A stretch of 64,000 nt of DNA from CAZWAP01 sp964632005 (GTDB lineage: Bacteria > Planctomycetota > Phycisphaerae > Sedimentisphaerales > Anaerobacaceae), in the NCBI GenBank assembly GCA_964632005.1, contig CAZWAP010000002.1, positions 1 through 64,000 of the forward strand. The letters run 5' to 3'. This document shows positions 43,561 through 52,972 of the stretch, piece after piece (position 1 is the first letter of the stretch; each line of letters starts with the position of its first letter). The notes beneath the pieces were generated by a model. It had not been told where the DNA came from, did no database searches, and saw only the letters and a program-made list of their open reading frames with translations. A program made the position numbers and the translations under genes.

Positions 43561-45072
43561 TTACGCACCCGCCTGATCCCCGGACGTGCGCGCCTGGGCC
43601 TGAACAAACCCCGCGTCAGCCGGCCCGGCCGGCTGACGCTCCGAATCTATCCGGGTCTCCAGTGTGGAGAATATCTCATTGACCAGCCGTAACTGGCGAT
43701 CCAGTGAGTAATTCTCCTCCACAAATTCACGGTACCGCCGCGGCTCGTATTGCCCGCTCAAGATCTGCTCACAGAATTCTTCCGAGATGTTGAACAAGAA
43801 TTCCCGGGGGAATATCTGTTCAGCGCCTGGAAAATTATGAATCAATGGCTTGAGACCGCAGGCCATACCCTCCAGTATTCCCACCGGATGTCCCTCACAT
43901 ATCGACGTGGAGACAATATAGTGCTTATCGGCCAGCCAGCAGTTGACGTCATCCTGCCAGCCGTCAAAGAATACCACGTCCCGAAGCCCGAGAGCTTCCA
44001 CCATGTGCCTGAGGTACTGCTCAAGAGCCCGATCCTGAAAAGCGCCGCCAAAGAACAGGCGATACCCGGGGTCGATGTAGTGCAGCTTCTGCATACACTG
44101 AAGTACAAGGGCCGGGTTCTTTACCATGCGCAAATTGCCGAGGAATGCGATGTTCTTGCCCTGCCTGCGGTCAACAAAAGGAAATTTCCTCAGGTTTACG
44201 CCGTTCGGCACGGCTGCTATGGTCGTCCGGCTGTCCAGCTCCGGCACCTGCCGGCGAAGCATCTCCAGGGTTACGGTGTTGCCGGGGGTCACCAGGATGT
44301 CAACGTTGTCCCAGTTAACCTGCCGGGGCCACTGCTCGTACGCCTCATAGCGGTGCAGCCTGATAATGTTTTTGCAGACCTTAAGCTTGTTAGAGCCGGC
44401 CACCGCGAGACTGGTACACCATTCGAACCAGGAAATATCGCTCCACTGCATCAAGTCATACAGCTCTTGCTCCGTCCGCCCGTCGAAAACGCGAACTTCG
44501 AAGCGGCGCTCGGTGAATTCAATGATCTCGCGGAGAAATGTCATCCCGTCGCCGCCGCAGAAGAAAGCTATCTTCGGCCTTTTGGAGCGAACCATATCGA
44601 TCATTGGACGAAGAACGTCCTGCTCCGGGGACATCTGAACTGACCAAAGCAGCATCTCCAGTGCGTTCGACTTTTCGTTCTGGTCGATGAATGCCGCTGC
44701 GGCCCTGTTGAGCACATCGGCGTTCAGTATCCCCATTGCCCGCATCTGGTCAAAAAGCTCGGAGGCCTCTTTCGGCCTTCCGGCTGCAAGATACGCCTCC
44801 GAAAGATTCCACAGTATCTCCCCGCTCTCGGGACGCAGAGACCTCGCCTTTGTAAGGCGCTTTATCGCCTCCTCCGAACGGCCCAGGCAGTGCAGTATCG
44901 CCCCTGCGTCGTTCAAGGCCTCGGCATCGTCGGGCCAGGCTCGAAGATGCTCTTCGATAAGTTCAAGAGCTTCCCGGTGCCTGCCGGCCTCGGCCAGGTC
45001 CAAACCTTTGCGGTAGCTGTTCGACTTGTTACGGTCCATCATGACTTCTGCTCCCTTGCCATCTATCGCCAT
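43561..45072 (-). CDS. TPR-GT4 fusion glycosyltransferase, first gene of the island
   Basis: A 503-residue protein with TPR repeats at about 20-155 and a GT-B family 4 domain at about 168-480 (IAAVPNGVNLRKFPFVDRRQ, IAFLGNLRMVKNPALVLQCM, STSICEGHPVGILEGMACGL). TPR before a glycosyltransferase suggests direct protein recognition. Two starts are plausible: ATG 45072 (GGAG 4 nt upstream) and ATG 45042 (AAGGGAG 8 nt upstream). A weak sigma-54 site lies at 45130-45145. Confidence 0.84.
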   Translation of the reverse strand: MAIDGKGAEVMMDRNKSNSYRKGLDLAEAGRHREALELIEEHLRAWPDDAEALNDAGAILHCLGRSEEAIKRLTKARSLRPESGEILWNLSEAYLAAGRPKEASELFDQMRAMGILNADVLNRAAAAFIDQNEKSNALEMLLWSVQMSPEQDVLRPMIDMVRSKRPKIAFFCGGDGMTFLREIIEFTERRFEVRVFDGRTEQELYDLMQWSDISWFEWCTSLAVAGSNKLKVCKNIIRLHRYEAYEQWPRQVNWDNVDILVTPGNTVTLEMLRRQVPELDSRTTIAAVPNGVNLRKFPFVDRRQGKNIAFLGNLRMVKNPALVLQCMQKLHYIDPGYRLFFGGAFQDRALEQYLRHMVEALGLRDVVFFDGWQDDVNCWLADKHYIVSTSICEGHPVGILEGMACGLKPLIHNFPGAEQIFPREFLFNISEEFCEQILSGQYEPRRYREFVEENYSLDRQLRLVNEIFSTLETRIDSERQPAGPADAGFVQAQARTSGDQAGA

Positions 45073-45129
45073 TCAACTCCGGCCCGCACCGCCTGGAACT
45101 CGGTCGGGGTGCTCGCCAACATTTTGTTA

Positions 45130-45145
45130 TACAAATCCCGTGCCA
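45130..45145 (-). promoter_or_regulatory. Weak sigma-54-like site before the glycosylation island
   Basis: Minus-strand TGGCAC-GGGAT-TTGTA has a perfect -24 box and correct spacing, but GT replaces GC at -12. The expected start is near 45119, 47-77 nt before the two possible start codons. The rest of 45073-45297 has no gene. Confidence 0.4.
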
Positions 45146-45297
45146 GATCGTGATACCAGTGTTTATCAACCATCAGCAGGCAGCAGCATAAAGCATATGT
45201 ATAAATATCGAACACTTATGTACTCAAATCACCATTCTCAATCGCCCTGAGGCCTCTCGAGCTTGTGATCAAACTCGTCCTGTAACTGCGCAATCCA

Positions 45298-46482
45298 CTA
45301 TTTGATAAAATCGAGAAGCGACATCGACACCAGCCTGCCCGCAACCGACAGAGACATCTGGTAGAGGACGTCGTGTTTGGAAATGTCAATTGCAATCTGG
45401 GTTATATCGGCTTCCTGGAGCATCGTCGCTTCGTCCTCGGCCCCAAACTTTATCCTCTCAACCGTCTGCTTCAAATCCTCGAGAAACCCTATCCTGGAAC
45501 CTATCGAGACGGACTTCTCCGTCAGAAAACTTCGCACCTCCTCCAGCACCGCTATCGAACTATCCCTGAGCTCCTTCATTTGAGCATCGCTGAGCTCCCG
45601 GGAGTTCTTCAGGATATCCCGCACACTGATCAATACGCCGAACACGTCGTACGTTCCGGATACACGCACCATGTCCACTCCGGTGGACGTTATGGCTGTC
45701 GTGTCGACGTATAGAACCTCCCCCGTCCTCGAATCGGTCACCGCCAGGTTGGTGTCGGTACCGTCGGTGGTCGCGGTCGTCAACCCGTCGTCAAGTGAAA
45801 GGCTGTAGTTGCCCGGAGAACCGGTCACCGTAAGCCAGGCGTCGCCCCTTATGCTGGAAGTGCCGGTACCGGCCTTGGCCCCCGTACCACCCACGAAGAC
45901 CGGCGCGCTCCGGTCGTTCGAGCGGAAAATCTCGTCACCGACGTAAAAGGCCGACGACCACACGCCGGGCGAAACCTCTATCTGCCGATCCTCAAAACCT
46001 CCCTGGTAGGTCACCTTAGTTATTTCTCCATCGGTCCGCTCGGCCAGATAGGGAGCCGAGTCTGTATCACTTCCGCCGAAAAGAAACTCGTTTAGATGCT
46101 TGGTGTTCGCCAGCGAAACCATATGCTCCAGGGTGTCGTTAACCTGCTCGGCGGCCCGTTCCATGCCGTGCTCCGTGTATATGCCGCTGACGATCTGTGT
46201 CAGCAGGACCTTCGCTTCGGTGAAGGCGGATATCATCTCCTCAACCACGGCAAGGGACATCTCGAGTGTGCTCGTGGCCTGAGTAACGCTGTCCATATAA
46301 TTCTCAAGGGACCGCTTCTGCGAGGTCAAACCGAGAACGCGGTGCGCCGCCGGCGGATCATCGGATGTACGGTTGATCCGAGATCCCGTTGCCGCCTGTT
46401 CCTGCAATCGTGACAATACGCTGGTGTGCAGGCCAAGAGCGTAGCTCAGATTGTTGTAAATGCTGTTCAGTGTCCCGCCCAT
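45298..46482 (-). CDS. flgL: Hook-filament junction protein FlgL
   Basis: A 394-residue flagellin-like junction protein. The N-terminus (LSYALGLHTSVLSRLQEQAA, TGSRINRTSDDPPAA) and C-terminal helix (DVLYQMSLSVAGRLVSMSLL) are typical, with TKHLNEFLFGGSDTDSAPY between. It follows flgK by 24 nt and is the last gene of the minus-strand hook operon. Confidence 0.93.
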   Translation of the reverse strand: MGGTLNSIYNNLSYALGLHTSVLSRLQEQAATGSRINRTSDDPPAAHRVLGLTSQKRSLENYMDSVTQATSTLEMSLAVVEEMISAFTEAKVLLTQIVSGIYTEHGMERAAEQVNDTLEHMVSLANTKHLNEFLFGGSDTDSAPYLAERTDGEITKVTYQGGFEDRQIEVSPGVWSSAFYVGDEIFRSNDRSAPVFVGGTGAKAGTGTSSIRGDAWLTVTGSPGNYSLSLDDGLTTATTDGTDTNLAVTDSRTGEVLYVDTTAITSTGVDMVRVSGTYDVFGVLISVRDILKNSRELSDAQMKELRDSSIAVLEEVRSFLTEKSVSIGSRIGFLEDLKQTVERIKFGAEDEATMLQEADITQIAIDISKHDVLYQMSLSVAGRLVSMSLLDFIK

Positions 46483-46506
46483 TTGCGTCTCGAATACTTA
46501 TCGACC

Positions 46507-48468
46507 CTAAAAAAGCTCCACAACACTTGCCAGCGACGACTGGACCGTCGCGATGTATTTGGCCATCGCCTGGAACATCTGCTCGAAAACCAGCAGGTTC
46601 GCCGCTTCCTCGTTGATATCTACGCCGCTTATCTCGCTCTGCCTGGTGGTAAGGTTCTGAATGATCTGATTGAGATTATCCTTCCTCATCTGCCTTACGG
46701 AGATCTTCTGGCCGATGTCTGTCACCATCCGCCTGTAGAAATCTCCGCAGGTCAGCGAGTCAAGATCGCTTACGGTTTGCTCTCTGAGCCCGGCCATCCG
46801 CAGGATATTGACATTGTCCGTCATCCCGGCGCCGAGCGCTGTTGCGACCCTACCAGGTGAGGCTGAAATATCCTGGTGCACCGCAATATCGCTGGCCCCG
46901 CTGCCCGAGAAAAACGTATTGATACCGAGCGCGGCCAGCACTCCCGAAGTATCAGTATCGGCGAAGGCTTCGACCTCGAAGGTCTCGCCGTCGTTCAAGG
47001 TTCCAGCAGACAGAGCAATCTTGATTCCGTTGCCGAGATCCAGTTTGTCTCCCGCGGCATAGCCTGAGCCGACATCCAGTGTCGCGATGGTATTATTGCC
47101 GCTGTCCCTGACCACGAGTTGCAACGTGGCATTGCCCACCGAGCCTGTACCCGAGACGGTGAACGTAAAGGTGTCGTTGGTAGTACCAGTGTATATCCCG
47201 GAGACCGAGACCGTCGGCGGCGTCCCGGTAAGGGTGCTGGCCGTCGGTGCGGACAGAACGGACGGTAGGAAATCAAACTTGTAGCCGGAATCGGCTGTGA
47301 TTACCAACCTGGAAGAAACCACGGATGCGCTCAAGCCTGCAACAGCGTCGAATTTGGCCGCAAGGCTGCTGATCGTATCGGACGATGCATCGACGGTGAT
47401 TGCGCTGCGGGTAACTTCGCCGGTACTGGTATCTATCACTCTGACATAAACGTTACCGTCGGTCACGGGCCAGTCCAGATCAGCCAGGTCCGGCTCGTTC
47501 GTCATCAGACTGGTCAGGCTGGTAAAAGAGCCCTCCGAGCCGACGCCCTGAATATGGTATTCATTGATCCTGTCGATCAGCGCCCGAGCCAGAGAATCAA
47601 GGTCGTCGCGAAGGTCGGCGATCAGTTCGTTCTTGAGCGAAATCAGTCCGCCGATCTTGCCGCCGGTGACGTTGGTCCTGTAATTCGCATCTCCTGCCAC
47701 AGAGATACCCAGCTGTGCATTACTGTCCAGCCCCGCCTCGATCTCCATCGCCGAAGAACCCATCACAAGCGGTATCCCCGCCGTAACCACGTCCACCATC
47801 CCCTCCGCGTTCGCTCGAGTCTCAAGATTTATTAGCTCCGTCAGGTCGGATATCAGCTTGTCTCTCTGGTCGCGAAGGTTATTGGCTGTACCGCCGGTTA
47901 CCTCCAGATTCCGGATGCTCTCGTTGAGCTCTGCAATCTGGCCAGAAAGTGCGTTGATGGATTCGACGGTTTTCTCAGCCTCCAGTCTTATCTGGGCATC
48001 CAGGTCGCTGAAGAAATCGGCCAAAATCCGGAATTCATTGGCCATCGCATCCCCGGCACTGACCAGCTGATTCTGCCAGACGGCATCATTCGGATGAGCA
48101 CTGAGATCTCGAAGCGCATTGAAGAACCTATCTATCGCCGCGTTCAAGGCTCCTTCTTCGCTCGAAAGTTCCCCCAGGGCGGCCTCTATCGTGCGTAACG
48201 TACCAAGCTCCCGGTCAATACATTCAGATATTGACTTCTGTCGCAGTATCTCCTTGTCCAACAGGTTATCCATTATCCTGGTGACGCTCTCGACCTCGAC
48301 TCCCCTGCCGAAGAAAATCGCACCTTCCCGAATCGGCGTTATAGGTGCCAGCTCGATCCTCTGGCGATGGTAACCCTCAGTCGCGGCGTTGGCGATGTTG
48401 TTGCCGACAACCTCGAGCCCCTTGCCGGCTACGTTAAGGCCGCTTATACCTATCGCAAGATTGGACAT
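46507..48468 (-). CDS. flgK: Hook-associated protein FlgK
   Basis: A 653-residue junction protein between hook and FlgL. The N-terminus SNLAIGISGLNVAGKGLEVV, then GNNIANAATEGYHRQRIEL, is diagnostic, as is the C-terminal segment SGVDINEEAANLLVFEQMFQ. ATG 48468 has GGAAGA upstream; an in-frame extension to 48537 overlaps the flgN tail and looks spurious. The central region carries Thr/Gly-rich beta domains that make it longer than enteric FlgK (about 550). Confidence 0.94.
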   Translation of the reverse strand: MSNLAIGISGLNVAGKGLEVVGNNIANAATEGYHRQRIELAPITPIREGAIFFGRGVEVESVTRIMDNLLDKEILRQKSISECIDRELGTLRTIEAALGELSSEEGALNAAIDRFFNALRDLSAHPNDAVWQNQLVSAGDAMANEFRILADFFSDLDAQIRLEAEKTVESINALSGQIAELNESIRNLEVTGGTANNLRDQRDKLISDLTELINLETRANAEGMVDVVTAGIPLVMGSSAMEIEAGLDSNAQLGISVAGDANYRTNVTGGKIGGLISLKNELIADLRDDLDSLARALIDRINEYHIQGVGSEGSFTSLTSLMTNEPDLADLDWPVTDGNVYVRVIDTSTGEVTRSAITVDASSDTISSLAAKFDAVAGLSASVVSSRLVITADSGYKFDFLPSVLSAPTASTLTGTPPTVSVSGIYTGTTNDTFTFTVSGTGSVGNATLQLVVRDSGNNTIATLDVGSGYAAGDKLDLGNGIKIALSAGTLNDGETFEVEAFADTDTSGVLAALGINTFFSGSGASDIAVHQDISASPGRVATALGAGMTDNVNILRMAGLREQTVSDLDSLTCGDFYRRMVTDIGQKISVRQMRKDNLNQIIQNLTTRQSEISGVDINEEAANLLVFEQMFQAMAKYIATVQSSLASVVELF

Positions 48469-48494
48469 ATATCTTCCGTTTACAGCTGCGGCGA

Positions 48495-49016
48495 TCAGAA
48501 TTGCATACTGACCAGAACCGAATGAGCCGAACCACACACAGTACCATCTGAGCCGTACGTGATCGGCCCGACCTTGCCCGATTCGAGGATGCTCATCAGC
48601 AGTTCCCTGTTAAATCTGGCACAATCCGATAGCAGCATTGCCGTTTTCAAATGCTCTTTCTTGAGTTCTTCCGTCAACGATTGTAGTTGCGTTTTTCGCC
48701 GGGATAGTTCTTCCCGTTTCCCGGGCGGGGCCGTGCCCTCGAGCCGCGAAAGAGTCACTTCGCCCACCTCCCACCCCAGGGCCGCCCCGAATTCCTCTCG
48801 CATCGACCGGCGTTCGGAATCCCGCGTTCGCTGAGCATCGGCCTGCCTCCTGATTTCCTCAAGCAGCCCGCTCAGGGCCGCATAATCGCGCTTCACCAGG
48901 CCCGCTCGCAGTTCATCCAGCAGGGACAGCGCTCGCTGGACGTATCGGATGTCCTCGTCGAGGATCCCGAGCAATCGCTCAATCTTCTGCTCAATCCCAG
49001 CTCTGGCCGACTCCAT
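48495..49016 (-). CDS. flgN: FlgN-family chaperone
   Basis: A 173-residue, predominantly helical protein directly before flgK. FlgN chaperones FlgK and FlgL. Support comes from two long charged helices (IEQKIERLLGILDEDIRYVQ and KTQLQSLTEELKKEHLKTAM), the family-like end RFNRELLMSILESG followed by YGSDGTV, and position. Sequence conservation in this family is low. Confidence 0.78.
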   Translation of the reverse strand: MESARAGIEQKIERLLGILDEDIRYVQRALSLLDELRAGLVKRDYAALSGLLEEIRRQADAQRTRDSERRSMREEFGAALGWEVGEVTLSRLEGTAPPGKREELSRRKTQLQSLTEELKKEHLKTAMLLSDCARFNRELLMSILESGKVGPITYGSDGTVCGSAHSVLVSMQF

Positions 49017-49022
49017 AGGTCC

Positions 49023-49361
49023 CTATCCGAAAAGCTCCACCTTCGTATCCGATTGGTCCGACCTGCTCAGCGACCGGTAAATCTCCTTCCATAGTCCGAA
49101 TCCCCCTTCGTCCGCAATACCACGCGCAAGGTAAAGCCAAAATATATCGTACACCTGCTTGGAGACATCATCCTTCTCCAGGCCCCAATCGACGATAGTT
49201 CTCTTCATCTCGTCCAGCAGCTTAGTGATGAGGACTGACTCGAAATCCTTGGCGGCCTGAATCTTGCGGACCTGCGAGGCCGCGCACGTCTGCTCACCTC
49301 TGTTAAGCAGATAAGCAGAGGGAACTGCTTCGCTCAATAACAGCCCGCCGGCGTCTTCCAC
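49023..49361 (-). CDS. flgJ: FlgJ-type rod-binding protein without muramidase domain
   Basis: A 112-residue protein matching only the N-terminal rod-binding half of FlgJ (AKDFESVLITKLLDEMKRTI, KQVYDIFWLYLARGIADEGG, FGLWKEIYRSL). It is the rod cap scaffold. The peptidoglycan hydrolase domain of enteric FlgJ is absent, which is common outside the Gammaproteobacteria. The start is GTG. It lies 10 nt after flgI. Confidence 0.88.
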   Translation of the reverse strand: MEDAGGLLLSEAVPSAYLLNRGEQTCAASQVRKIQAAKDFESVLITKLLDEMKRTIVDWGLEKDDVSKQVYDIFWLYLARGIADEGGFGLWKEIYRSLSRSDQSDTKVELFG

Positions 49362-49371
49362 AAGTCCGCTC

Positions 49372-50478
49372 CTACATTATCTCCAGCTTGGCCTGGAGTG
49401 CCCCGGCTTTCCTGAGGGCGTTGAATATCGCGATCAAATCTCGCGGCGTCGCTCCTATCGCATTGAGCGCCTTGGCCAGGTCCGCGACTGTCACCACCCT
49501 GGGGACCGGTATCAAGTAACCTTCCTTCTCCTCGATACTCATCAGAGTCTCGGGGACTTTCTCCGTTGTGGCTCCCTCTGAGAACGGCGCGGTCGGCTGT
49601 GAGACGAACGCAGTTTCTTTGACCTTCACAACCAGGCCGCCCTGCGAAATCGCCACTTCGGAAATCCCCACGTTCGCGCCGACCACGATTGTGCCGGTCC
49701 GCTCGTTTATAACCACAATTGCGGGCACATCCACCTTCACATCTGCCATCGTGATCTCATCTATGAACGCCGCTATTTCTGTCTGGTCGGTCCCCGCCGG
49801 TATCCTGACCCGGATCGTACCGGCATCGACTACAGCAGCGGTGCCTGGATAGATTTGGTTTATCGCCCTGCTGATGCGCTCGGCGGTGGAAAAATCGTTG
49901 TTCCGAAGATTCAGCGTTAGGAACCTCTGCTCTCCTATCTTCTGCACAAACGTCGCGATCTCCTCCTTTTCGACGATCGCTCCGCCTGGAATGCGTCCGA
50001 CCGTCGGGTGATTCTTGCTAATAGATGCCTGTTTGCCGGCAGCCGACCACCCGCCTATGAAAACGGCCCCGTGGGCCTCGGCATATACCTGCCCATCAAG
50101 GCCCCGCAGAGGTGTCGGAAGCAGCATCCCACCCTGCAAGCTCTGCGCGTCGCCTATCGAAGAGACGTCAACGTCGATGCGGGAACCCTCTCGCGCGAAC
50201 GGTCCCAGCTCCGCAGTCACCATAACAACAGCGACATTCCCACCGGTAAAATCGCTGGGAGATAGAACAAGCCCCGAGTTCCTGAATATATTTGTCAGTA
50301 TCCGCTGTGAGGCAAGCGTCTTGTCCCCGGTATCCGCCAGGCCGACGACCAGCCCGATACCGGTCAGAGGATTGCTCCGAACCCCCTGGATGTCCACGAT
50401 GTCTTTGATGCGCTCGCCTCGTCCGGCTCCGACGATGCCCAGCAAGAGTATAAGCGAAAATATAGAAAACCTTCTCAT
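49372..50478 (-). CDS. flgI: Flagellar P-ring protein FlgI
   Basis: A 368-residue periplasmic ring protein. Signal peptide (FSIFSLILLLGIVGAG) then RIKDIVDIQGVRSNPLTGIG and LVVGLADTGDKTLASQRILT. The C-terminus includes AKALNAIGATPRDLIAIFNA and LRKAGALQAKLEIM, as in all FlgI. Length is normal. Confidence 0.97.
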   Translation of the reverse strand: MRRFSIFSLILLLGIVGAGRGERIKDIVDIQGVRSNPLTGIGLVVGLADTGDKTLASQRILTNIFRNSGLVLSPSDFTGGNVAVVMVTAELGPFAREGSRIDVDVSSIGDAQSLQGGMLLPTPLRGLDGQVYAEAHGAVFIGGWSAAGKQASISKNHPTVGRIPGGAIVEKEEIATFVQKIGEQRFLTLNLRNNDFSTAERISRAINQIYPGTAAVVDAGTIRVRIPAGTDQTEIAAFIDEITMADVKVDVPAIVVINERTGTIVVGANVGISEVAISQGGLVVKVKETAFVSQPTAPFSEGATTEKVPETLMSIEEKEGYLIPVPRVVTVADLAKALNAIGATPRDLIAIFNALRKAGALQAKLEIM

Positions 50479-50526
50479 CTCTTTGCTCTGCCAAACAACC
50501 CTAACTCGTCCTGCCGCCCGGCAACT

Positions 50527-51141
50527 CTAAAAAGGCCAGATTATGTCGAACAACCTGCCCAACCAACCCTGCCTGTTGTAGGGCTCGGCGACACCCGAAT
50601 TCCTGCTAACAATGCGAAAGTTTGCAACTTTCTCGCTCTTGACCGTGTTGTCGAAAGCGATATCGCTCGGACGAACTATCCCGCTGACCTCTATAGTCTG
50701 GATATCCCCCCCTATCCGCCGATCGCGAATACCCATCACAACAAGGTTGCCGTTCGGCAGCACGTCCTCGACGACCACCGTGATGTTGTCCTCGAAGCTC
50801 CGCTCGTCGGTGTAATCCGCCTTGCCCGTCAGCTCGTTGCTCGACTTGGCCGACATAGTAAAACCAGGCATACTCGGCAAGAGGTGATCGATGTTCAACT
50901 CACCGTCAAAGCTCGTCGACCTGTCCGTCTCTTTCTTGAGGTCCCGCTTGGCCTTATTGTCGATCTTGCTGTCTTCGGTGATCCTGATCGTCAGGACATC
51001 ACCTATCCTGCGAGCGACGTCGTCGACGTACACACTCCGCATATTCTTGTCCCTCCTGGCCCATATCGAGTCGGCGTGAAGGGCACTGCCAGGCCCCCAC
51101 AGGCACAATACAACCAGCGCAAATCCCATTTTGATTTTCAT
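50527..51141 (-). CDS. flgH: Flagellar L-ring protein FlgH, apparently not a lipoprotein
   Basis: A 204-residue outer-membrane ring protein. Family features are RRIGDVLTIRITEDSKIDNK, the central beta region ending in LPNGNLVVMGIRDRRIGGDI, and QTIEVSGIVRPSDIAFDNTV. The signal peptide (MGFALVVLCLWGPGSALHA) looks like a type I signal with cleavage after ALHA. The only cysteine in it lies inside the hydrophobic core, and no L-x-x-C lipobox precedes the mature start, unlike the lipid-anchored FlgH of enterics. Confidence 0.94.
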   Translation of the reverse strand: MKIKMGFALVVLCLWGPGSALHADSIWARRDKNMRSVYVDDVARRIGDVLTIRITEDSKIDNKAKRDLKKETDRSTSFDGELNIDHLLPSMPGFTMSAKSSNELTGKADYTDERSFEDNITVVVEDVLPNGNLVVMGIRDRRIGGDIQTIEVSGIVRPSDIAFDNTVKSEKVANFRIVSRNSGVAEPYNRQGWLGRLFDIIWPF

Positions 51142-51152
51142 TGTCTGTCCTT

Positions 51153-52139
51153 CTACAAGACCGGCTCCACCGTGCCGTCCTCGTTCACCTTTGTCAGGAT
51201 TATCCGTCCGGAATCAACATTGCGGACCCTCACATAGTCACCGGCTCTACCATCTTCCACCGTCCGGCCCATCGCGGTGACCAGAAGCGCGCCGGCCTCG
51301 ATCCGAATAACCACATTTTGATTACGTTTGAGCACCACGGGTGGCATCGCCGGGCCCACCATGTTCGGACGCACAACGGTCTCAGGCGGCAACCGTCGCT
51401 TTGCAACCAAACCATAAGGTGGCACCCAGTTCACAGGCTCCGGAGAGCTGGAGACGACCCTCTCGACTTTGACATTCTGGCGGGTGATTACCTCACCGGC
51501 CGCTATCTCAACAAGAGTTACCACGCGGCGTGCGTTGTACCTCAGGCGAAAACTCAGCTCGCGGCTGCCGATCTGCTTGTCCCCAGAAAACACGCTGATC
51601 TGAACCCGTGCCTGGTCGGGCACGCTGCTCCTCAGCAATCGCGGAACAACTTTGACACCGTCCCAGCTGCCACCGAGAACAAGGCTTTCTGGCCTGCGAA
51701 CCAGCTCCATCTTGGCTATCGATCGGTCTCGTAACGCCTTGCTCAAGAATTCCCGCGCCAGCTCGGTGAACTCTTCGGGACCGATGACCTGGCCACGCCG
51801 GCGAACCTTCAGCTCATCGGCACCGGCCAGCCGAACCTGCGAGCCCGGGATCCCGCTCGAAGCAAGCCTGCTTAACAATGTCGCCCTGTCGATCACAATC
51901 TGCTGGCCAGGCATCGCAATCCGCCCCAGCGCCACTGCATTCGCTTTGGCAAGCAGGGATTCATCTCCGCAGACTACCGCCACCTGCCCAAGCACAGCAG
52001 TCTTACCCTCGATGGTAATCTCCCGCGGAAGATAAATCCGCAATGCACCATCGTCCGAATCGGCCCCGGCTGTGCCGCCTGCCGAAGCCAGCAAGCACGC
52101 TGCTACAACCACGATCCCCGTAACTTTATCGCCCATCAT
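51153..52139 (-). CDS. flgA: P-ring assembly chaperone FlgA
   Basis: A 328-residue periplasmic chaperone for FlgI. Signal peptide (VTGIVVVAACLLASAGGTAG), then the SAF-type domain with YNARRVVTLVEIAAGEVITR, LPPETVVRPNMV and the C-terminal GDYVRVRNVDSGRIILTKVN. It is longer than enteric FlgA (about 220) through an N-terminal part (YLPREITIEGKTAVLGQVAV). Confidence 0.9.
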   Translation of the reverse strand: MMGDKVTGIVVVAACLLASAGGTAGADSDDGALRIYLPREITIEGKTAVLGQVAVVCGDESLLAKANAVALGRIAMPGQQIVIDRATLLSRLASSGIPGSQVRLAGADELKVRRRGQVIGPEEFTELAREFLSKALRDRSIAKMELVRRPESLVLGGSWDGVKVVPRLLRSSVPDQARVQISVFSGDKQIGSRELSFRLRYNARRVVTLVEIAAGEVITRQNVKVERVVSSSPEPVNWVPPYGLVAKRRLPPETVVRPNMVGPAMPPVVLKRNQNVVIRIEAGALLVTAMGRTVEDGRAGDYVRVRNVDSGRIILTKVNEDGTVEPVL

Positions 52140-52148
52140 TAGCTACCC

Positions 52149-52937
52149 TCAGAACCTTGCTATCTGGATTGCCTGGCGCAGCATCTCGTCGGCAGCCCGT
52201 ATCGCGCGGGAATTCGTCTCATACGCCCGCTGCGCCGTTATCAGGTTCACGAGTTCTGTGATCATCTGAACGTTTGATTTCTCCAGGAACCCTGCCTGTA
52301 TGAGCCCGAAACCGTTCTCGCCGGGTGTACCTGTCAACGGCGTCCCGCTGGCCTCGGTCTCCGCCAAGAGATTATCCCCCTCGCTTGAAAGCCCCGACGG
52401 ATTCGGAAAGCGAGCCAGTTGGATGTTGCCCACCACCGTCTGGGTCCCGGAAGAGGTCGTGACGTTCACCCCGCCGTCGGTCCCGATGTTCACCGCCACC
52501 GCGTCCGTCGGTATCGTGATAGCAGGCTCGAGATAGTAACCGCCGCTGGTGAGCAGCTCACCGTTAGGCCCCTGGTACAATGCCCCGTCACGGGTGTACT
52601 TCACCGAACCGTCCGGCATACTCACCTGTAGAAAACCATCGCCGGAAATCGCTACATCCAGAGGCCTGCCCGTGTTCACCAGTTCCCCAGCAGAGAAAAC
52701 TTTCACCGTAGCCGCCGCACGTACCCCGCTGCCCACCTCCATCCCGTGAGGGCTTTTCATACCCGATGAAACCTCGGTCCCCGGTTCTCGCATTTTCACG
52801 TACAGCAAATCCTGAAAATCAATCTGGCTGCGCTTGAAACCGTTCGTGTTGATGTTTGCCAGATTATTCGCCGTGACATCGACCATCATCTGCTGGGCCG
52901 ACATACCCGTTGCCGCCGTCGAAAAAGCTCTAAACAT
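52149..52937 (-). CDS. flgG: Flagellar distal rod protein FlgG
   Basis: A 262-residue rod protein, exact family length. It begins FRAFSTAATGMSAQQMMVDV, then TANNLANINTNGFKRSQIDF, and ends MITELVNLITAQRAYETNSR, IRAADEMLRQAIQIARF. It lies between flgF and flgA. Confidence 0.97.
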   Translation of the reverse strand: MFRAFSTAATGMSAQQMMVDVTANNLANINTNGFKRSQIDFQDLLYVKMREPGTEVSSGMKSPHGMEVGSGVRAAATVKVFSAGELVNTGRPLDVAISGDGFLQVSMPDGSVKYTRDGALYQGPNGELLTSGGYYLEPAITIPTDAVAVNIGTDGGVNVTTSSGTQTVVGNIQLARFPNPSGLSSEGDNLLAETEASGTPLTGTPGENGFGLIQAGFLEKSNVQMITELVNLITAQRAYETNSRAIRAADEMLRQAIQIARF

Positions 52938-52972
52938 CTTCCGCTCCCTGATCTAACAGACCAAGAACAAGG

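Noticed and set aside
45190..45225. Possible FliA site upstream of the glycosylation island (ATCGAA and an AT-rich stretch)
   Set aside because: The -35 half does not match TTAAGTTT at the 11-bp spacing.
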